Positions 1-8,004 of a stretch of DNA of 64,000 bases are shown piece after piece (position 1 is the first letter of the stretch; every line of letters starts with the position of its first letter). A model generated the notes under the pieces. The model had not been told where the DNA came from, made no database searches, and was given only the letters and a program-made list of their open reading frames with translations. The translations under genes and the position numbers were made by a program. This stretch comes from Paenibacillus_V sp046244365 (GTDB lineage Bacteria > Bacillota > Bacilli > Paenibacillales > NBRC-103111): contig NZ_CP176395.1 in NCBI RefSeq assembly GCF_046244365.1, positions 8,246,001 through 8,310,000 of the forward strand, in the 5' to 3' direction.

Positions 1-38
1 CAATGAATAAGCTCATGAAATAAGGTAGAGTCAAAGGA

Positions 39-75
39 ACGCCGGAACTATCGTCCGGCGTTTTTATTTGTTTTT
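39..75 (+). terminator. Rho-independent terminator of the gene upstream of the window
   Basis: An 8-bp stem ACGCCGGA/TCCGGCGT with a 7-nt loop is followed by a T-rich tract. It closes a plus-strand transcript that starts outside the window and separates it from the copper operon. The first 30 bases contain only stop codons and show no recognisable coding tail. Confidence 0.8.
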
Positions 76-79
76 AAAA

Positions 80-99
80 TAGGGTACGGGGGTATACTA
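80..99 (+). promoter_or_regulatory. Upstream CsoR-type operator
   Basis: The segment TAGGGTACGGGGGTATACTA has the G-run flanked by GGTA/TATAC that is typical of copper-responsive CsoR sites. It lies just upstream of the -35 of the copZ promoter and closely resembles the second site at 117-139. Its role in repression is inferred from this arrangement; no csoR gene is visible in the window next to it. Confidence 0.6.
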
Positions 100-107
100 A
101 AAACCGC

Positions 108-139
108 TTGACTTAATATACGGTAGGGGGGTATACTAC
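108..139 (+). promoter_or_regulatory. copZA promoter with embedded CsoR operator
   Basis: A -35 TTGACT (108-113) and a -10 TATACT (132-137) are 18 bases apart. The spacer carries TACGGTAGGGGGGTATAC, a CsoR-like site placed where a bound repressor would block polymerase. Copper would be expected to relieve repression of the downstream operon. The assignment rests on site sequence and position, not on binding data. Confidence 0.7.
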
Positions 140-189
140 ATTCAACGGGGCAAACCAAACCGAGCATCCCCGCAAAGGAGAAATGAACA

Positions 190-390
190 ATGACGAACGT
201 AACGCTACAGGTTGAAGGCATGTCCTGCGGACACTGCGTGAATGCTATTGAGAAAGCGATGAAGGAAATCGGAGCGGCCGGCAAAGTGGACCTTGCAGCC
301 GGATCGGTCACCGTCGATTATGACGAAGCTTCTCTCACACTTGAAGCCGTCAAAGCGGCTATCGAAGATCAAGGCTACGAAGTTGTGTAA
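190..390 (+). CDS. copZ: Copper chaperone CopZ
   Basis: This 66-residue protein is a single heavy-metal-associated domain. The metal-binding motif MSCGHC puts the copper-binding cysteines at C13 and C16. CopZ carries Cu(I) in the cytoplasm and hands it to the exporter CopA or to the regulator CsoR. The start follows an AAAGGAGAAATG-type binding site. It is the first gene of a copper operon under a CsoR-type promoter, and copA follows after 59 bases. Length and motif are normal for the family. Confidence 0.95.
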   Translation: MTNVTLQVEGMSCGHCVNAIEKAMKEIGAAGKVDLAAGSVTVDYDEASLTLEAVKAAIEDQGYEVV

Positions 391-394
391 TGCA

Positions 395-417
395 ACGAGC
401 GGGTCCCGCCCGCTCGT
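395..417 (+). other. Intercistronic hairpin between copZ and copA
   Basis: A perfect 9-bp inverted repeat (ACGAGCGGG/CCCGCTCGT, 5-nt loop) begins four bases after the copZ stop. It has no T tract, so it is not a normal terminator. It could protect the 3' end of a copZ-only mRNA or reduce read-through, making more chaperone than pump; this is inference. Confidence 0.5.
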
Positions 418-449
418 CGCCTATCCCATCCCCCAATGAGGTGAACCTT

Positions 450-2678
450 ATGGAAACGGCAGCTCCCAAAGAAACGGAACTGGCCTCCCTGCAAATTACA
501 GGAATGACCTGTGCAGCCTGCGCCAATCGCATAGAAAAAGGTTTGAACAAAATCGAAGGCGTAGCGGAAGCGAACGTGAATTTCGCGCTTGAAACCGCCC
601 GCGTCGCCTATAACCCGGATGCCGTATCGATCGCCGATATGCAGAAGAAAGTGGAGCAGCTCGGTTATAAAGCGGAGCTCAAGCAAGAGCAAGCGGATCC
701 TGCGGTTAAGCGGCAAATGGAACTGTCCCGTCAAAAGAAGACGCTGCTGGCGTCAGCTCTGCTTTCTCTCCCCTTGCTCTGGTCGATGGTGAGCCACTTC
801 TCCTTCACATCGTGGATATGGATCCCCGAACTGTTTATGAATCCTTGGTTTCAGCTTGCTCTGGCAACGCCCGTTCAATTCGTAATCGGCTGGCATTTTT
901 ACGTCGGCGCCTACAAAGCGCTGCGCAACCGCAGCGCCAACATGGATGTCCTGGTTTCGCTCGGAACATCGGCGGCTTATTTCTATAGCTTGTATCTTAC
1001 GATTGATTGGGCCTTCAATGCGCATCCCGGCCACCACGCGCCGGCTATGTATTTCGAAACGAGCGCAGTGCTGATTACCCTTGTACTGACCGGAAAGTTA
1101 TTTGAATCGCTGGCGAAAGGAAGAACGTCGGAAGCGATCAAAACGCTGATGGGCCTGCAGGCGAAAACCGCGCTGGTCGTTAGAAACGGCGAGGAGATGA
1201 CCGTTCCGGTCGAGCAAGTCATGACTGGGGATGTCGTTCTGGTGAAGCCGGGCGACAAAGTACCGGTCGACGGCGAAGTCATCGAGGGCGTATCCTCGGT
1301 CGACGAGTCTATGCTGACGGGCGAAAGCATTCCTGTGGCCAAAAGCGCCGGCGATGCCGTTATCGGCGCAACGATCAACAAGAACGGCGCGCTCCGGATA
1401 AGAGCCACTAAAGTAGGCAAAGAAACCGCACTCGCGCAAATCATTAAAGTCGTGGAGGAAGCGCAAGGCTCCAAAGCGCCGATCCAGCGGGTAGCCGACG
1501 TCATTTCCGGCATTTTCGTACCGATCGTAGTCGGCATCGCCGTTATCACCTTCCTCGTCTGGTACTTTGCAGTCGATCCGGGCTCCTTCGCCGGCGCCCT
1601 GGAGAAAGCCATCGCCGTGCTTGTCATCGCCTGCCCTTGTGCGCTAGGTTTGGCAACCCCGACGTCTATCATGGCGGGCTCCGGCCGCGCAGCCGAGCTG
1701 GGCGTCTTGTTCAAAGGCGGAGAGCACCTGGAATCCGCTCACCGCGTCGATACGATCGTTCTGGATAAAACCGGTACCGTAACGAAAGGCAAACCCGAGC
1801 TTACGGACGTCATAACGGCCGGCATGGACGAATCCTCCTTTCTCCGGCTTGTAGGCGCTGCAGAGAAAAGCTCCGAGCATCCGCTTGCCGAAGCCATCGT
1901 CTCCGGCATCGTACAGAAAGGGATCTCTATTCCCGCAGCCGAATCGTTCGAGGCCATCCCGGGGTTCGGCATCCGCGCCTTCGTCGAAGGGAGAGAGGTG
2001 CTGGCCGGCACAAGGAAGCTGCTGGCGTCGTACAACGTCGTTGCCGATCATGCCTTCGAACAGATGGAACAGCTGGAGCAGGCCGGCAAAACCGCCATGC
2101 TGATCGCCGTAGACCGCGAGTACGCCGGCCTCGTCGCAGCGGCGGACACGGTTAAGGAAACGTCCGGCGAAGCGGTGGCCCGGCTCAAAGGGCTCGGCAT
2201 CCGCGTCATCATGATTACCGGCGACAACGAACGGACGGCAAAAGCGATAGCCCGCCAAGTCGGTATCGAGCATGTATTAGCAGAGGTATTGCCGGAAGGC
2301 AAAGCGGAGGAAGTGCGCAAACTGCAGAAGCAAGGCGGCAAGGTAGCGATGGTCGGCGACGGCATTAACGATGCCCCTGCCCTTGCGGTTGCGGATGTGG
2401 GCATGGCGATCGGGACCGGTACGGACGTAGCCATGGAGGCTGCCGACGTGACGCTGATGCGTGGCGATTTGAACAGCATTGCCGACGCTATTGCCATGAG
2501 CCGTATGACAATGGCCAATATTAGGCAAAACTTGTTTTGGGCGCTCGGCTACAACACGCTTGGCATTCCGATCGCCGCCATCGGCCTCCTGGCTCCTTGG
2601 GTTGCCGGAGCCGCAATGGCGCTCAGCTCGGTATCCGTCGTGCTTAACGCCCTCCGCCTGCAGCGGGCCAAACCGTAA
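450..2678 (+). CDS. copA: Copper-exporting P1B-type ATPase CopA
   Basis: This 742-residue ATPase pumps Cu(I) out of the cell using ATP. It has one N-terminal heavy-metal-associated domain with CAAC (C21, C24), then membrane helices, the intramembrane metal site CPC (C395, C397), the phosphorylation motif DKTGT (D439), an SEHP motif and the hinge GDGINDAP. The start at 450 is chosen because GAGGTGA lies five bases upstream; the frame is open to an earlier ATG at 390 that lacks such a site. Many Bacillus CopA proteins have two metal-binding domains, whereas this one has one. It works with CopZ, encoded just upstream. Confidence 0.96.
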   Translation: METAAPKETELASLQITGMTCAACANRIEKGLNKIEGVAEANVNFALETARVAYNPDAVSIADMQKKVEQLGYKAELKQEQADPAVKRQMELSRQKKTLLASALLSLPLLWSMVSHFSFTSWIWIPELFMNPWFQLALATPVQFVIGWHFYVGAYKALRNRSANMDVLVSLGTSAAYFYSLYLTIDWAFNAHPGHHAPAMYFETSAVLITLVLTGKLFESLAKGRTSEAIKTLMGLQAKTALVVRNGEEMTVPVEQVMTGDVVLVKPGDKVPVDGEVIEGVSSVDESMLTGESIPVAKSAGDAVIGATINKNGALRIRATKVGKETALAQIIKVVEEAQGSKAPIQRVADVISGIFVPIVVGIAVITFLVWYFAVDPGSFAGALEKAIAVLVIACPCALGLATPTSIMAGSGRAAELGVLFKGGEHLESAHRVDTIVLDKTGTVTKGKPELTDVITAGMDESSFLRLVGAAEKSSEHPLAEAIVSGIVQKGISIPAAESFEAIPGFGIRAFVEGREVLAGTRKLLASYNVVADHAFEQMEQLEQAGKTAMLIAVDREYAGLVAAADTVKETSGEAVARLKGLGIRVIMITGDNERTAKAIARQVGIEHVLAEVLPEGKAEEVRKLQKQGGKVAMVGDGINDAPALAVADVGMAIGTGTDVAMEAADVTLMRGDLNSIADAIAMSRMTMANIRQNLFWALGYNTLGIPIAAIGLLAPWVAGAAMALSSVSVVLNALRLQRAKP

Positions 2679-2709
2679 CATACTCGAGAAAACGAAGGTG
2701 GTAGATTTC

Positions 2710-3573
2710 ATGAATCGTACGGCAATCGTCTTGCTTGCAGCGGCAGCGCTGCTGTCGGCATGCGGCAAAAAAGAAGATCACAGCGTGCACGGCGGCGTAC
2801 AAAGCGCCGCTCCGGCAGGACACGGCGACCACGGATCGGGCTCCTCCGACGCCGGCTCCAGCTCCGCAGCGCTATCTTCCTCAGACGTCAAGGCCTTGTG
2901 GAAAACTGGCAGCGAAAAAACGCCGAAGGCGAAGCAGGATGTCCGGTTATCCGTGGAAATTCAGGATACGGCAGGGAAGCCGCTCCAAAATTTCGATATC
3001 AATCACGAAAAGAAGCTTCATTTGATTGCGGTAAGCAAAGATTTGTCCTACTTCTCCCACCTCCATCCGGAGTATAAAGGAAACGGCCAATTCGATGTGA
3101 CGACGCAATTCCCGGCAGGCGGCGAATATAAGCTGTTTGCGGACTTCATTCCAACCGGCGGCAGCGCGATGACCAAAAGCGAATGGATCAAAGTCGACGG
3201 CGATGCGGCGAAGCAAATCCCTGTGCAGCCGGACAGCCAGCTGACGAAGTCCGTCGACGGCAAAGAAGTGACGCTCGCCACCGGCAAGCTGCAAGCCTCC
3301 AAAGAAGCCACGCTTACGTTTACGGTCAAGGATGACAAGACGAAAGCGCCGATCAACAATCTCGAGCAGTACCTCGGAGCCGTCGGTCACGTCGTAATCT
3401 TGACGGAGGACGCGGAGCAGTACCTGCACGTTCATCCTATGGAGGAAAAAGCGACAGGTCCCGACGCCAAATTCATGACGACGTTCCCGAAGAGCGGCGT
3501 CTACAAAATCTGGGCGCAGTTTCAGCATAACGGAAAGGTGTTTACCGTTCCGTACGTCGTGAAGGTGCCGTAA
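2710..3573 (+). CDS. Histidine-rich lipoprotein of the copper operon
   Basis: The 287-residue product starts with a lipoprotein signal peptide ending in LSAC (lipidated C18), so it should be anchored outside the membrane. A His/Gly/Ser-rich linker follows (HSVHGG, GHGDHG). The body appears to hold two related beta-sandwich domains, each with a paired-His motif: SHLHP (H117, H119) and HVHP (H240, H242). The second domain recalls the YtkA/FixH type. The paired motifs and the operon position suggest extracytoplasmic copper binding or delivery. The start has AAGGTGG eight bases upstream, and the gene begins 31 bases after copA. The exact family is not recognised with certainty. Confidence 0.85.
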   Translation: MNRTAIVLLAAAALLSACGKKEDHSVHGGVQSAAPAGHGDHGSGSSDAGSSSAALSSSDVKALWKTGSEKTPKAKQDVRLSVEIQDTAGKPLQNFDINHEKKLHLIAVSKDLSYFSHLHPEYKGNGQFDVTTQFPAGGEYKLFADFIPTGGSAMTKSEWIKVDGDAAKQIPVQPDSQLTKSVDGKEVTLATGKLQASKEATLTFTVKDDKTKAPINNLEQYLGAVGHVVILTEDAEQYLHVHPMEEKATGPDAKFMTTFPKSGVYKIWAQFQHNGKVFTVPYVVKVP

Positions 3574-3630
3574 GCAGCAACTCCTGCAGGCTTTAGCGGT
3601 GCTGGAGTGAGAGAGGAGAAACCTTTTGTC

Positions 3631-4248
3631 ATGGGGAAAATCAAATTTGCGGTAACTCCCGGCTTCGAGGTCGGCGGAACCCTGTTCCGGCCGGAGCAGC
3701 TAGCCCTTATCGGCTCTGTGATCGGCAAGGAAGGCAAGGTGGAGATGACCACCTTCAAGCAGCTCTACGTAGAGATGGAGGAAGAAAGCGCGGAAGCCGC
3801 CAAATCGGCATTGGAAACTGCCGGGCTTCAAGTTCATCCGGCGGGCTTTTATACGAAAAGCTTGATTACGTGCAACTTCTGCAAGGGCGAAGAAGACGCC
3901 GGCCTACCCATTGCAAGACAGCTGGACGAAGCCATTGCCGGCCACGAAACGCCAAGCCCGCTGAAAATCGGCTACTCCGGCTGTGCCTTGGCCACCGGCG
4001 AACCGCTGCTGAAAGATATCGGGATCGTCAAAATGCGCGATACCTTCGATATTTACATCGGCGGCGAAGCCAAAAGCTTAAAACCTACCCTCGGCCGTCC
4101 GTTGGCGACCGGCGTCCCGGAAGCCGGTCTCATCGCGGCCGTGCTTGGACTGATCCGCCATTTCCAAGCCCACGGGAAGAAAAAAGAGAAGTTCGCCAAA
4201 TTTATCGATCGCATCGGCATGGATGCGCTGCGGGAAGCGGCGGAATAG
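3631..4248 (+). CDS. Small nitrite/sulfite reductase-like protein
   Basis: This 205-residue protein resembles a single half of a nitrite/sulfite reductase: an N-terminal ferredoxin-like half domain (residues 1-70) followed by an iron-sulfur/siroheme region. The usual four-cysteine pattern is incomplete. Only C81 and C84 (TCNFC) and C118 (SGCA) are visible, and the last ligand, normally SGCPxxC, is replaced by ALATG. It is therefore unlikely to be a full siroheme reductase. It is the last gene before the terminator of the copper operon, so a link to metal or thiol chemistry is possible but unproven. The start at 3631 has GAGGAG twelve bases upstream, slightly far; a GTG at 3607 is the alternative. 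Confidence 0.75.
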   Translation: MGKIKFAVTPGFEVGGTLFRPEQLALIGSVIGKEGKVEMTTFKQLYVEMEEESAEAAKSALETAGLQVHPAGFYTKSLITCNFCKGEEDAGLPIARQLDEAIAGHETPSPLKIGYSGCALATGEPLLKDIGIVKMRDTFDIYIGGEAKSLKPTLGRPLATGVPEAGLIAAVLGLIRHFQAHGKKKEKFAKFIDRIGMDALREAAE

Positions 4249-4250
4249 AA

Positions 4251-4302
4251 AAGGGGCTGTCTCCAAAGCCATGAAAGTGGCGGAGGAATAGCCTCTTTTT
4301 TT
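4251..4302 (+). terminator. Terminator of the copper operon
   Basis: An 8-bp stem (AAGGGGCT pairing with AGCCTCTT, one G-T pair) is followed by a run of T. It lies immediately after the stop of the nitrite/sulfite reductase-like gene. Confidence 0.7.
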
Positions 4303-4407
4303 GCGAGTCCTTACAAACAGACCTCACTAAAGAACCTTCACAAGCCGCCTTCGCACCCCCCTAACACTAAACAGCCTTCGCAACTTGAGAGTATAAGGAT
4401 AGGAATT

Positions 4408-4535
4408 CACCCCACCCTGGGGCGACGTGAGCGGATGACAACGGAGCAGCAAGCTCAACTTAAACAGACGATTATAGATTTCCTTCCTCACGAGGTAGGA
4501 TTTATAGCAAAGTTAACTGGACACTGGAACTGATC
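4408..4535 (+). pseudogene. IS630-type transposase remnant (frameshifted)
   Basis: The plus strand reads as a helix-turn-helix segment typical of IS630-family transposases: GRRERMTTEQQAQLKQT, then LPHEVGF. It continues as NWTLELI only after a one-base frameshift near 4513-4516, where one T seems to be missing between AAG and AAC. The ATG at 4435 otherwise runs only 32 codons to a TGA at 4531. Both ends of the element are gone. This is decayed mobile-element debris between the copper operon and the AraC gene. Confidence 0.5.
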
Positions 4536-4650
4536 GATGCAAGCCTTCGGCTGTATGTCGACGGAGTTATGGTCGGTCAGGACAATTCGCTGATCGGCGG
4601 TAATAATTTCGAGGAGCAGCTTTTGCTTGACACTGAAGCCTTAAGTCCAA
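4536..4650 (+). pseudogene. Possible LamG-like fragment
   Basis: In the same reading frame as the end of the transposase remnant, the DNA encodes SLRLYVDGVMVG and then SLIGGNN. This resembles the end of a LamG/concanavalin-like domain (LRLYVDGxxV and LxIGGN). No start, stop or full domain is present. The fragment merges into the antisense of the AraC gene. If real, two unrelated gene remnants have been joined here. Chance similarity cannot be excluded. Confidence 0.22.
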
Positions 4651-4652
4651 CA

Positions 4653-5561
4653 CTAGGATTTAGGCGGCATTATTTTTCCAGTCCCTTTGCGGTATGTGTT
4701 CGGTGTACGGCCGGTTTCCGATTTGAACGTATGGAAGAAATGCGAGAGATCGACGAATCCGACTGTGGAAGCGATCTCGGTTACGGAAAGCAGTGTGTCC
4801 AGGAGCAGCCGTTTGGCCTGATTGATCCGGTAGATCGTCAAATAACGGTTCAAGGAATGACCGGTAGCTTGTTTAAAATGATCGTACATATGTGACCGGG
4901 AGACGTTGAACCGTTCGTGCAGGCGGCTGACCTCGATCGATTCGGCATAATGCGCGGCCAAATACTGCAAAATGCGCTGCGCCAGATGAAACGTTACATT
5001 GTCCGCTTCGTCTGCGGCTGGGGGACTAAGCTGCTCCCGCACGAGCGCAACGAACAATTCGGCAAGCAGATGGTGAATAGCCGCTTCGTAATAGAGCGGT
5101 TTTTCGGAGATTTCCCGGGTTAGTCGAAGCAAAACATCTCGGATCGCCTCCGCCTTTGCCGCCGGTAACAGCCAGTAGGAGGAAGGAGACTGCGGCTCCG
5201 TAAGCAGGGCACGCACACAATTGCCGATTCCGGGCGCGTTGTCGAAAGCGGCCAGCGCGTACCGCTCGTCAATCGACAGCACGACACGGTGCAATGGCTT
5301 CGTCCCGATGACGCGGGGCAAGTGAAGGACGTGCGGCTTCATGATAGCGAAGGCGCCTGGGAGCAGGGAGTATACGCGATCCCCGACCAAGAGTTTGCCA
5401 TTACCCTCCAGACAAAAGTATAGCTCGTAGCCCCGGTGAGCATGCATTTCGCTTTGGCCGATCATGCCTTTTCGAAAATGGCAATGGACGGGAAAATCGT
5501 CTAAAAAACGATTCGTTACGGCGTCCAATTGATAGCCGGAGGAAATGCCGCGTGAACCCAT
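4653..5561 (-). CDS. AraC-family transcriptional regulator
   Basis: The 302-residue protein has an N-terminal cupin-like sensing domain (HAHRGYELYF near residues 40-50) and a C-terminal pair of AraC-type helix-turn-helices (about 190-295). The conserved second-helix region reads VTEIASTVGFVDLSHFFHTF. Such proteins usually bind a sugar and activate nearby genes. The start has GGAGG nine bases upstream. It is divergent from the GH105/deacetylase pair, with 187 bases between starts, so it most likely controls them. The ligand is not known. Confidence 0.9.
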   Translation of the reverse strand: MGSRGISSGYQLDAVTNRFLDDFPVHCHFRKGMIGQSEMHAHRGYELYFCLEGNGKLLVGDRVYSLLPGAFAIMKPHVLHLPRVIGTKPLHRVVLSIDERYALAAFDNAPGIGNCVRALLTEPQSPSSYWLLPAAKAEAIRDVLLRLTREISEKPLYYEAAIHHLLAELFVALVREQLSPPAADEADNVTFHLAQRILQYLAAHYAESIEVSRLHERFNVSRSHMYDHFKQATGHSLNRYLTIYRINQAKRLLLDTLLSVTEIASTVGFVDLSHFFHTFKSETGRTPNTYRKGTGKIMPPKS

Positions 5562-5748
5562 TTCATTCTGCCTCCTTCCATACCGAATGACGGTCAGTAA
5601 CGATATTTTATCACAATGGGTTCGTTAGCCGGCATCATATTCTGGAAAAATCCCCATAAACGCCGAACAAACGGCCAAGTCGCCAGGGTTCTTATCCGTT
5701 ACATTATAAGGAGTATGATAGAAAAGAAGCTTGGAGGGGATTGGGTAT

Positions 5749-6840
5749 ATGAACGGAAATAACGAACTTGCGACATCTGCTGAACGCGTTTATCGTCGAA
5801 TGATCGATGGAGCCGCAACCGACTGGGGCATGAACATGGACAGCTGGGACTGGGTGCCGGGCGTAGGAGTCGTCTCGATTCTCGCTTACGCCGAGCTGGC
5901 GGGAAAGCAAGAAGCGATCGGCTATTTGCGGGAATGGGTGGAACGCAATAAGCATTTGAGCGAGCAGGCGAAAGTCATCAATTCTATGGCGCCATACGCG
6001 ATTTTTCCGGAGCTTTACCGGCTTACGGGGGATGGCTGGTATTTGGAGAAGGCGCTGCAGATCGGCGATTGGATGCTGACGGAAGCGCCGCGCACGCGGG
6101 AAGGCGCCTTCGAGCATACGGTTACGGAAAATGCGAGCTTTCCCGAGCAAGTATGGGCGGACACTTTGTTTATGGCGGTGCTTTTTTTGGCCCGACTTGC
6201 GAAGCTGACCGGCGAGTGCAAATATGCTAAGGAGGCGGAGTTCCAACTGCTTGTCCATCTGCGCTTGCTTCAGGATCCGCAAACCGGGGTGTTGTTCCAC
6301 GGCTGGAATTGCGCGGAGCGGAATCATATGTCCGCGGCCCGCTGGACGCGAGCCAATGCATGGGTCGTGCTGGCCTGCCCTTGGATTGCCGGGGAAATCG
6401 CTTCTCTGCTTCCGGCTTCAGACGAAATCGCCGATCGATACCGGAAGCTCGCGAAGGGACTGCTGCGTTATCAGGGCGCCGACGGCATGTGGGCTACGGT
6501 GATGGACCTGCCGGGATTTTATCCGGAAACGTCCGGAAGCGCGGGGATTGCCGCAGGATGGCTGGCCGGGATCAAGCTCGGCTGGCTGGACGATACCTAT
6601 AAGGAAGGGATAGATCGGGCGCTGAAGGGCGTAATGGCGCAAATCGGTTCGGACGGGACGGTTCAAGGCGTATCCGGAGGGACGCCGGTTATGCCGAGCG
6701 TTGCGGCCTACGATGAAATTCCGTGCTACCCGACGCTATACGGGCAAGGGCTGACGCTTATTTTGCTGTCGCTCGCGCTCTCAAATCGAGGAGGATCATA
6801 TGACGAACGTGTTGCTGACATTTCCCGAAGGGAAGCATAA
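5749..6840 (+). CDS. GH105 unsaturated uronyl hydrolase-like protein (YteR/YesR type)
   Basis: The 363-residue product has the repeated helical-hairpin pattern of an (alpha/alpha)6 barrel of the GH105 family, which removes the unsaturated uronic acid from oligosaccharides made by pectate or rhamnogalacturonan lyases. The motif EQVWADTLFM places an Asp at 138, the expected position of the catalytic Asp (D143 in YteR). No signal peptide is seen, so it acts in the cytoplasm on imported oligosaccharides. The ATG at 5749 follows GGAGGGG by eight bases. Its 3' end overlaps the next gene by 41 bases, which suggests translational coupling. The substrate is inferred from the family only. Confidence 0.85.
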   Translation: MNGNNELATSAERVYRRMIDGAATDWGMNMDSWDWVPGVGVVSILAYAELAGKQEAIGYLREWVERNKHLSEQAKVINSMAPYAIFPELYRLTGDGWYLEKALQIGDWMLTEAPRTREGAFEHTVTENASFPEQVWADTLFMAVLFLARLAKLTGECKYAKEAEFQLLVHLRLLQDPQTGVLFHGWNCAERNHMSAARWTRANAWVVLACPWIAGEIASLLPASDEIADRYRKLAKGLLRYQGADGMWATVMDLPGFYPETSGSAGIAAGWLAGIKLGWLDDTYKEGIDRALKGVMAQIGSDGTVQGVSGGTPVMPSVAAYDEIPCYPTLYGQGLTLILLSLALSNRGGSYDERVADISRREA

Positions 6841-7600
6841 AGTGCTGACCGCAAGCTATGATGACGGAAGGGCAGCCGATAGAAGGCTTGTCCGGATTTT
6901 TAACGAGCATGGGATTAAAGGGACTTTCCATCTCAACTCGGGCTTGGCCGGGGGGAACGATCGCTTATCGCTGGAGGAAGCGGCGGAGCTTTACCGTGGG
7001 CATGAAATTGCCGCACACACGGTTGCTCATCCGACTATAGCAAGATGCGCAAGGGAACAACTCGTCGCGGAGATTTCGGAAGACCGCAAGGCGCTGGAGC
7101 GCGTCGCGAATTATCCCGTCAGAGGTTTTTCTTACCCGAACGGCTCCTTCAACCGGGAGATCAAGGAGATCCTTCCGTATCTCGGCATCGAATACGCCAG
7201 AACGGTCAATAGCCACGGCGACTTCCGCATGCCGGACGATTTCATGGAGTGGAACCCGACATGCCATCATAATAGGAATCTGCTGGAGCTGACGGAGACG
7301 TTCAAACAGCTGAAGGCAAGGCAGCATCTCTATATGATGTATGTATGGGGACACAGCTACGAGTTCGACCAGGACAATAACTGGGAGCTCATCGAGAGCT
7401 TTTGCGAGGCGGCCGGCGGGCGTGACGATATTTGGTACGCGACGAACATGGAAATCGTGGAATATTTGAAAGGCTTTAAGCGCCTTCAATTTTCGGCTGC
7501 GATGGATTTCGTTACTAATCCTTCCTATGCTTCGATCTGGCTCGAAGCCGGCGGGACCGTCATAGAAGTCAAAGGAGGCTGTATGACGAAGCTGGTTTAA
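6800..7600 (+). CDS. Polysaccharide deacetylase (CE4 family)
   Basis: This 266-residue protein carries the NodB-type motifs: YDDG (D21, D22), where most members have FDDG, and HTVAHP (H73, H77), the metal-binding histidines, then FSYPNG. It lacks a signal peptide, so it likely acts inside the cell and removes acetyl groups from an imported sugar rather than from the cell wall. The start has GAGGAGG five bases upstream and lies inside the 3' end of the GH105 gene. The pair probably degrades an acetylated uronate-containing oligosaccharide; that is an inference from the neighbours. Confidence 0.88.
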   Translation: MTNVLLTFPEGKHKVLTASYDDGRAADRRLVRIFNEHGIKGTFHLNSGLAGGNDRLSLEEAAELYRGHEIAAHTVAHPTIARCAREQLVAEISEDRKALERVANYPVRGFSYPNGSFNREIKEILPYLGIEYARTVNSHGDFRMPDDFMEWNPTCHHNRNLLELTETFKQLKARQHLYMMYVWGHSYEFDQDNNWELIESFCEAAGGRDDIWYATNMEIVEYLKGFKRLQFSAAMDFVTNPSYASIWLEAGGTVIEVKGGCMTKLV

Positions 7601-8004
7601 CCTGAAACGGTTAAGCTGCGGCATTACGTTGGAGGGGCGGCTGACGTTTCCGTTTGCTCCCGTCCCCCGGCATACAATGCGATTCAGGTGACGCAAAAGT
7701 CTCAAGAGAGCCGGATTGCCGAAAAAGAACGTTGCAGGATCTTAATCGGCTGAAACCGCCTCGTAACTTGACGACGCTCTCCATCCGATATCGCGTTTCC
7801 CTTCTTGTCTGCCAAATCTGTCCCACAAGATGGAGTTTGCCGACGAGAAGGGATTTTTTTAACGATTCAAAAAGTATATTTTCGCCGCACGACGATTCCA
7901 GAGTTGGATTTTCATCAAAGCTGCTATTCCCGCCGAAAGTGGAATAAGGTCATTACGGTGCGGACCCCCCATTCTTTGGGGATAGCCTCTAATCAACTAC
8001 GTGG
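7601..8004. other. Intergenic stretch without a clear gene
   Basis: The two flanking genes are convergent. After the deacetylase stop, the same frame stays open for 48 more codons, but the sequence matches nothing recognisable. There is a small CCCC/GGGG hairpin near 7966-7982 without a T tract, so no convincing terminator was found for either gene. Confidence 0.5.

Noticed and set aside
4569..4895. Plus-strand open frame of 108 codons across the AraC gene end
   Set aside because: Most of it is antisense to the AraC helix-turn-helix region. Only the first part overlaps the weak LamG-like remnant reported separately.
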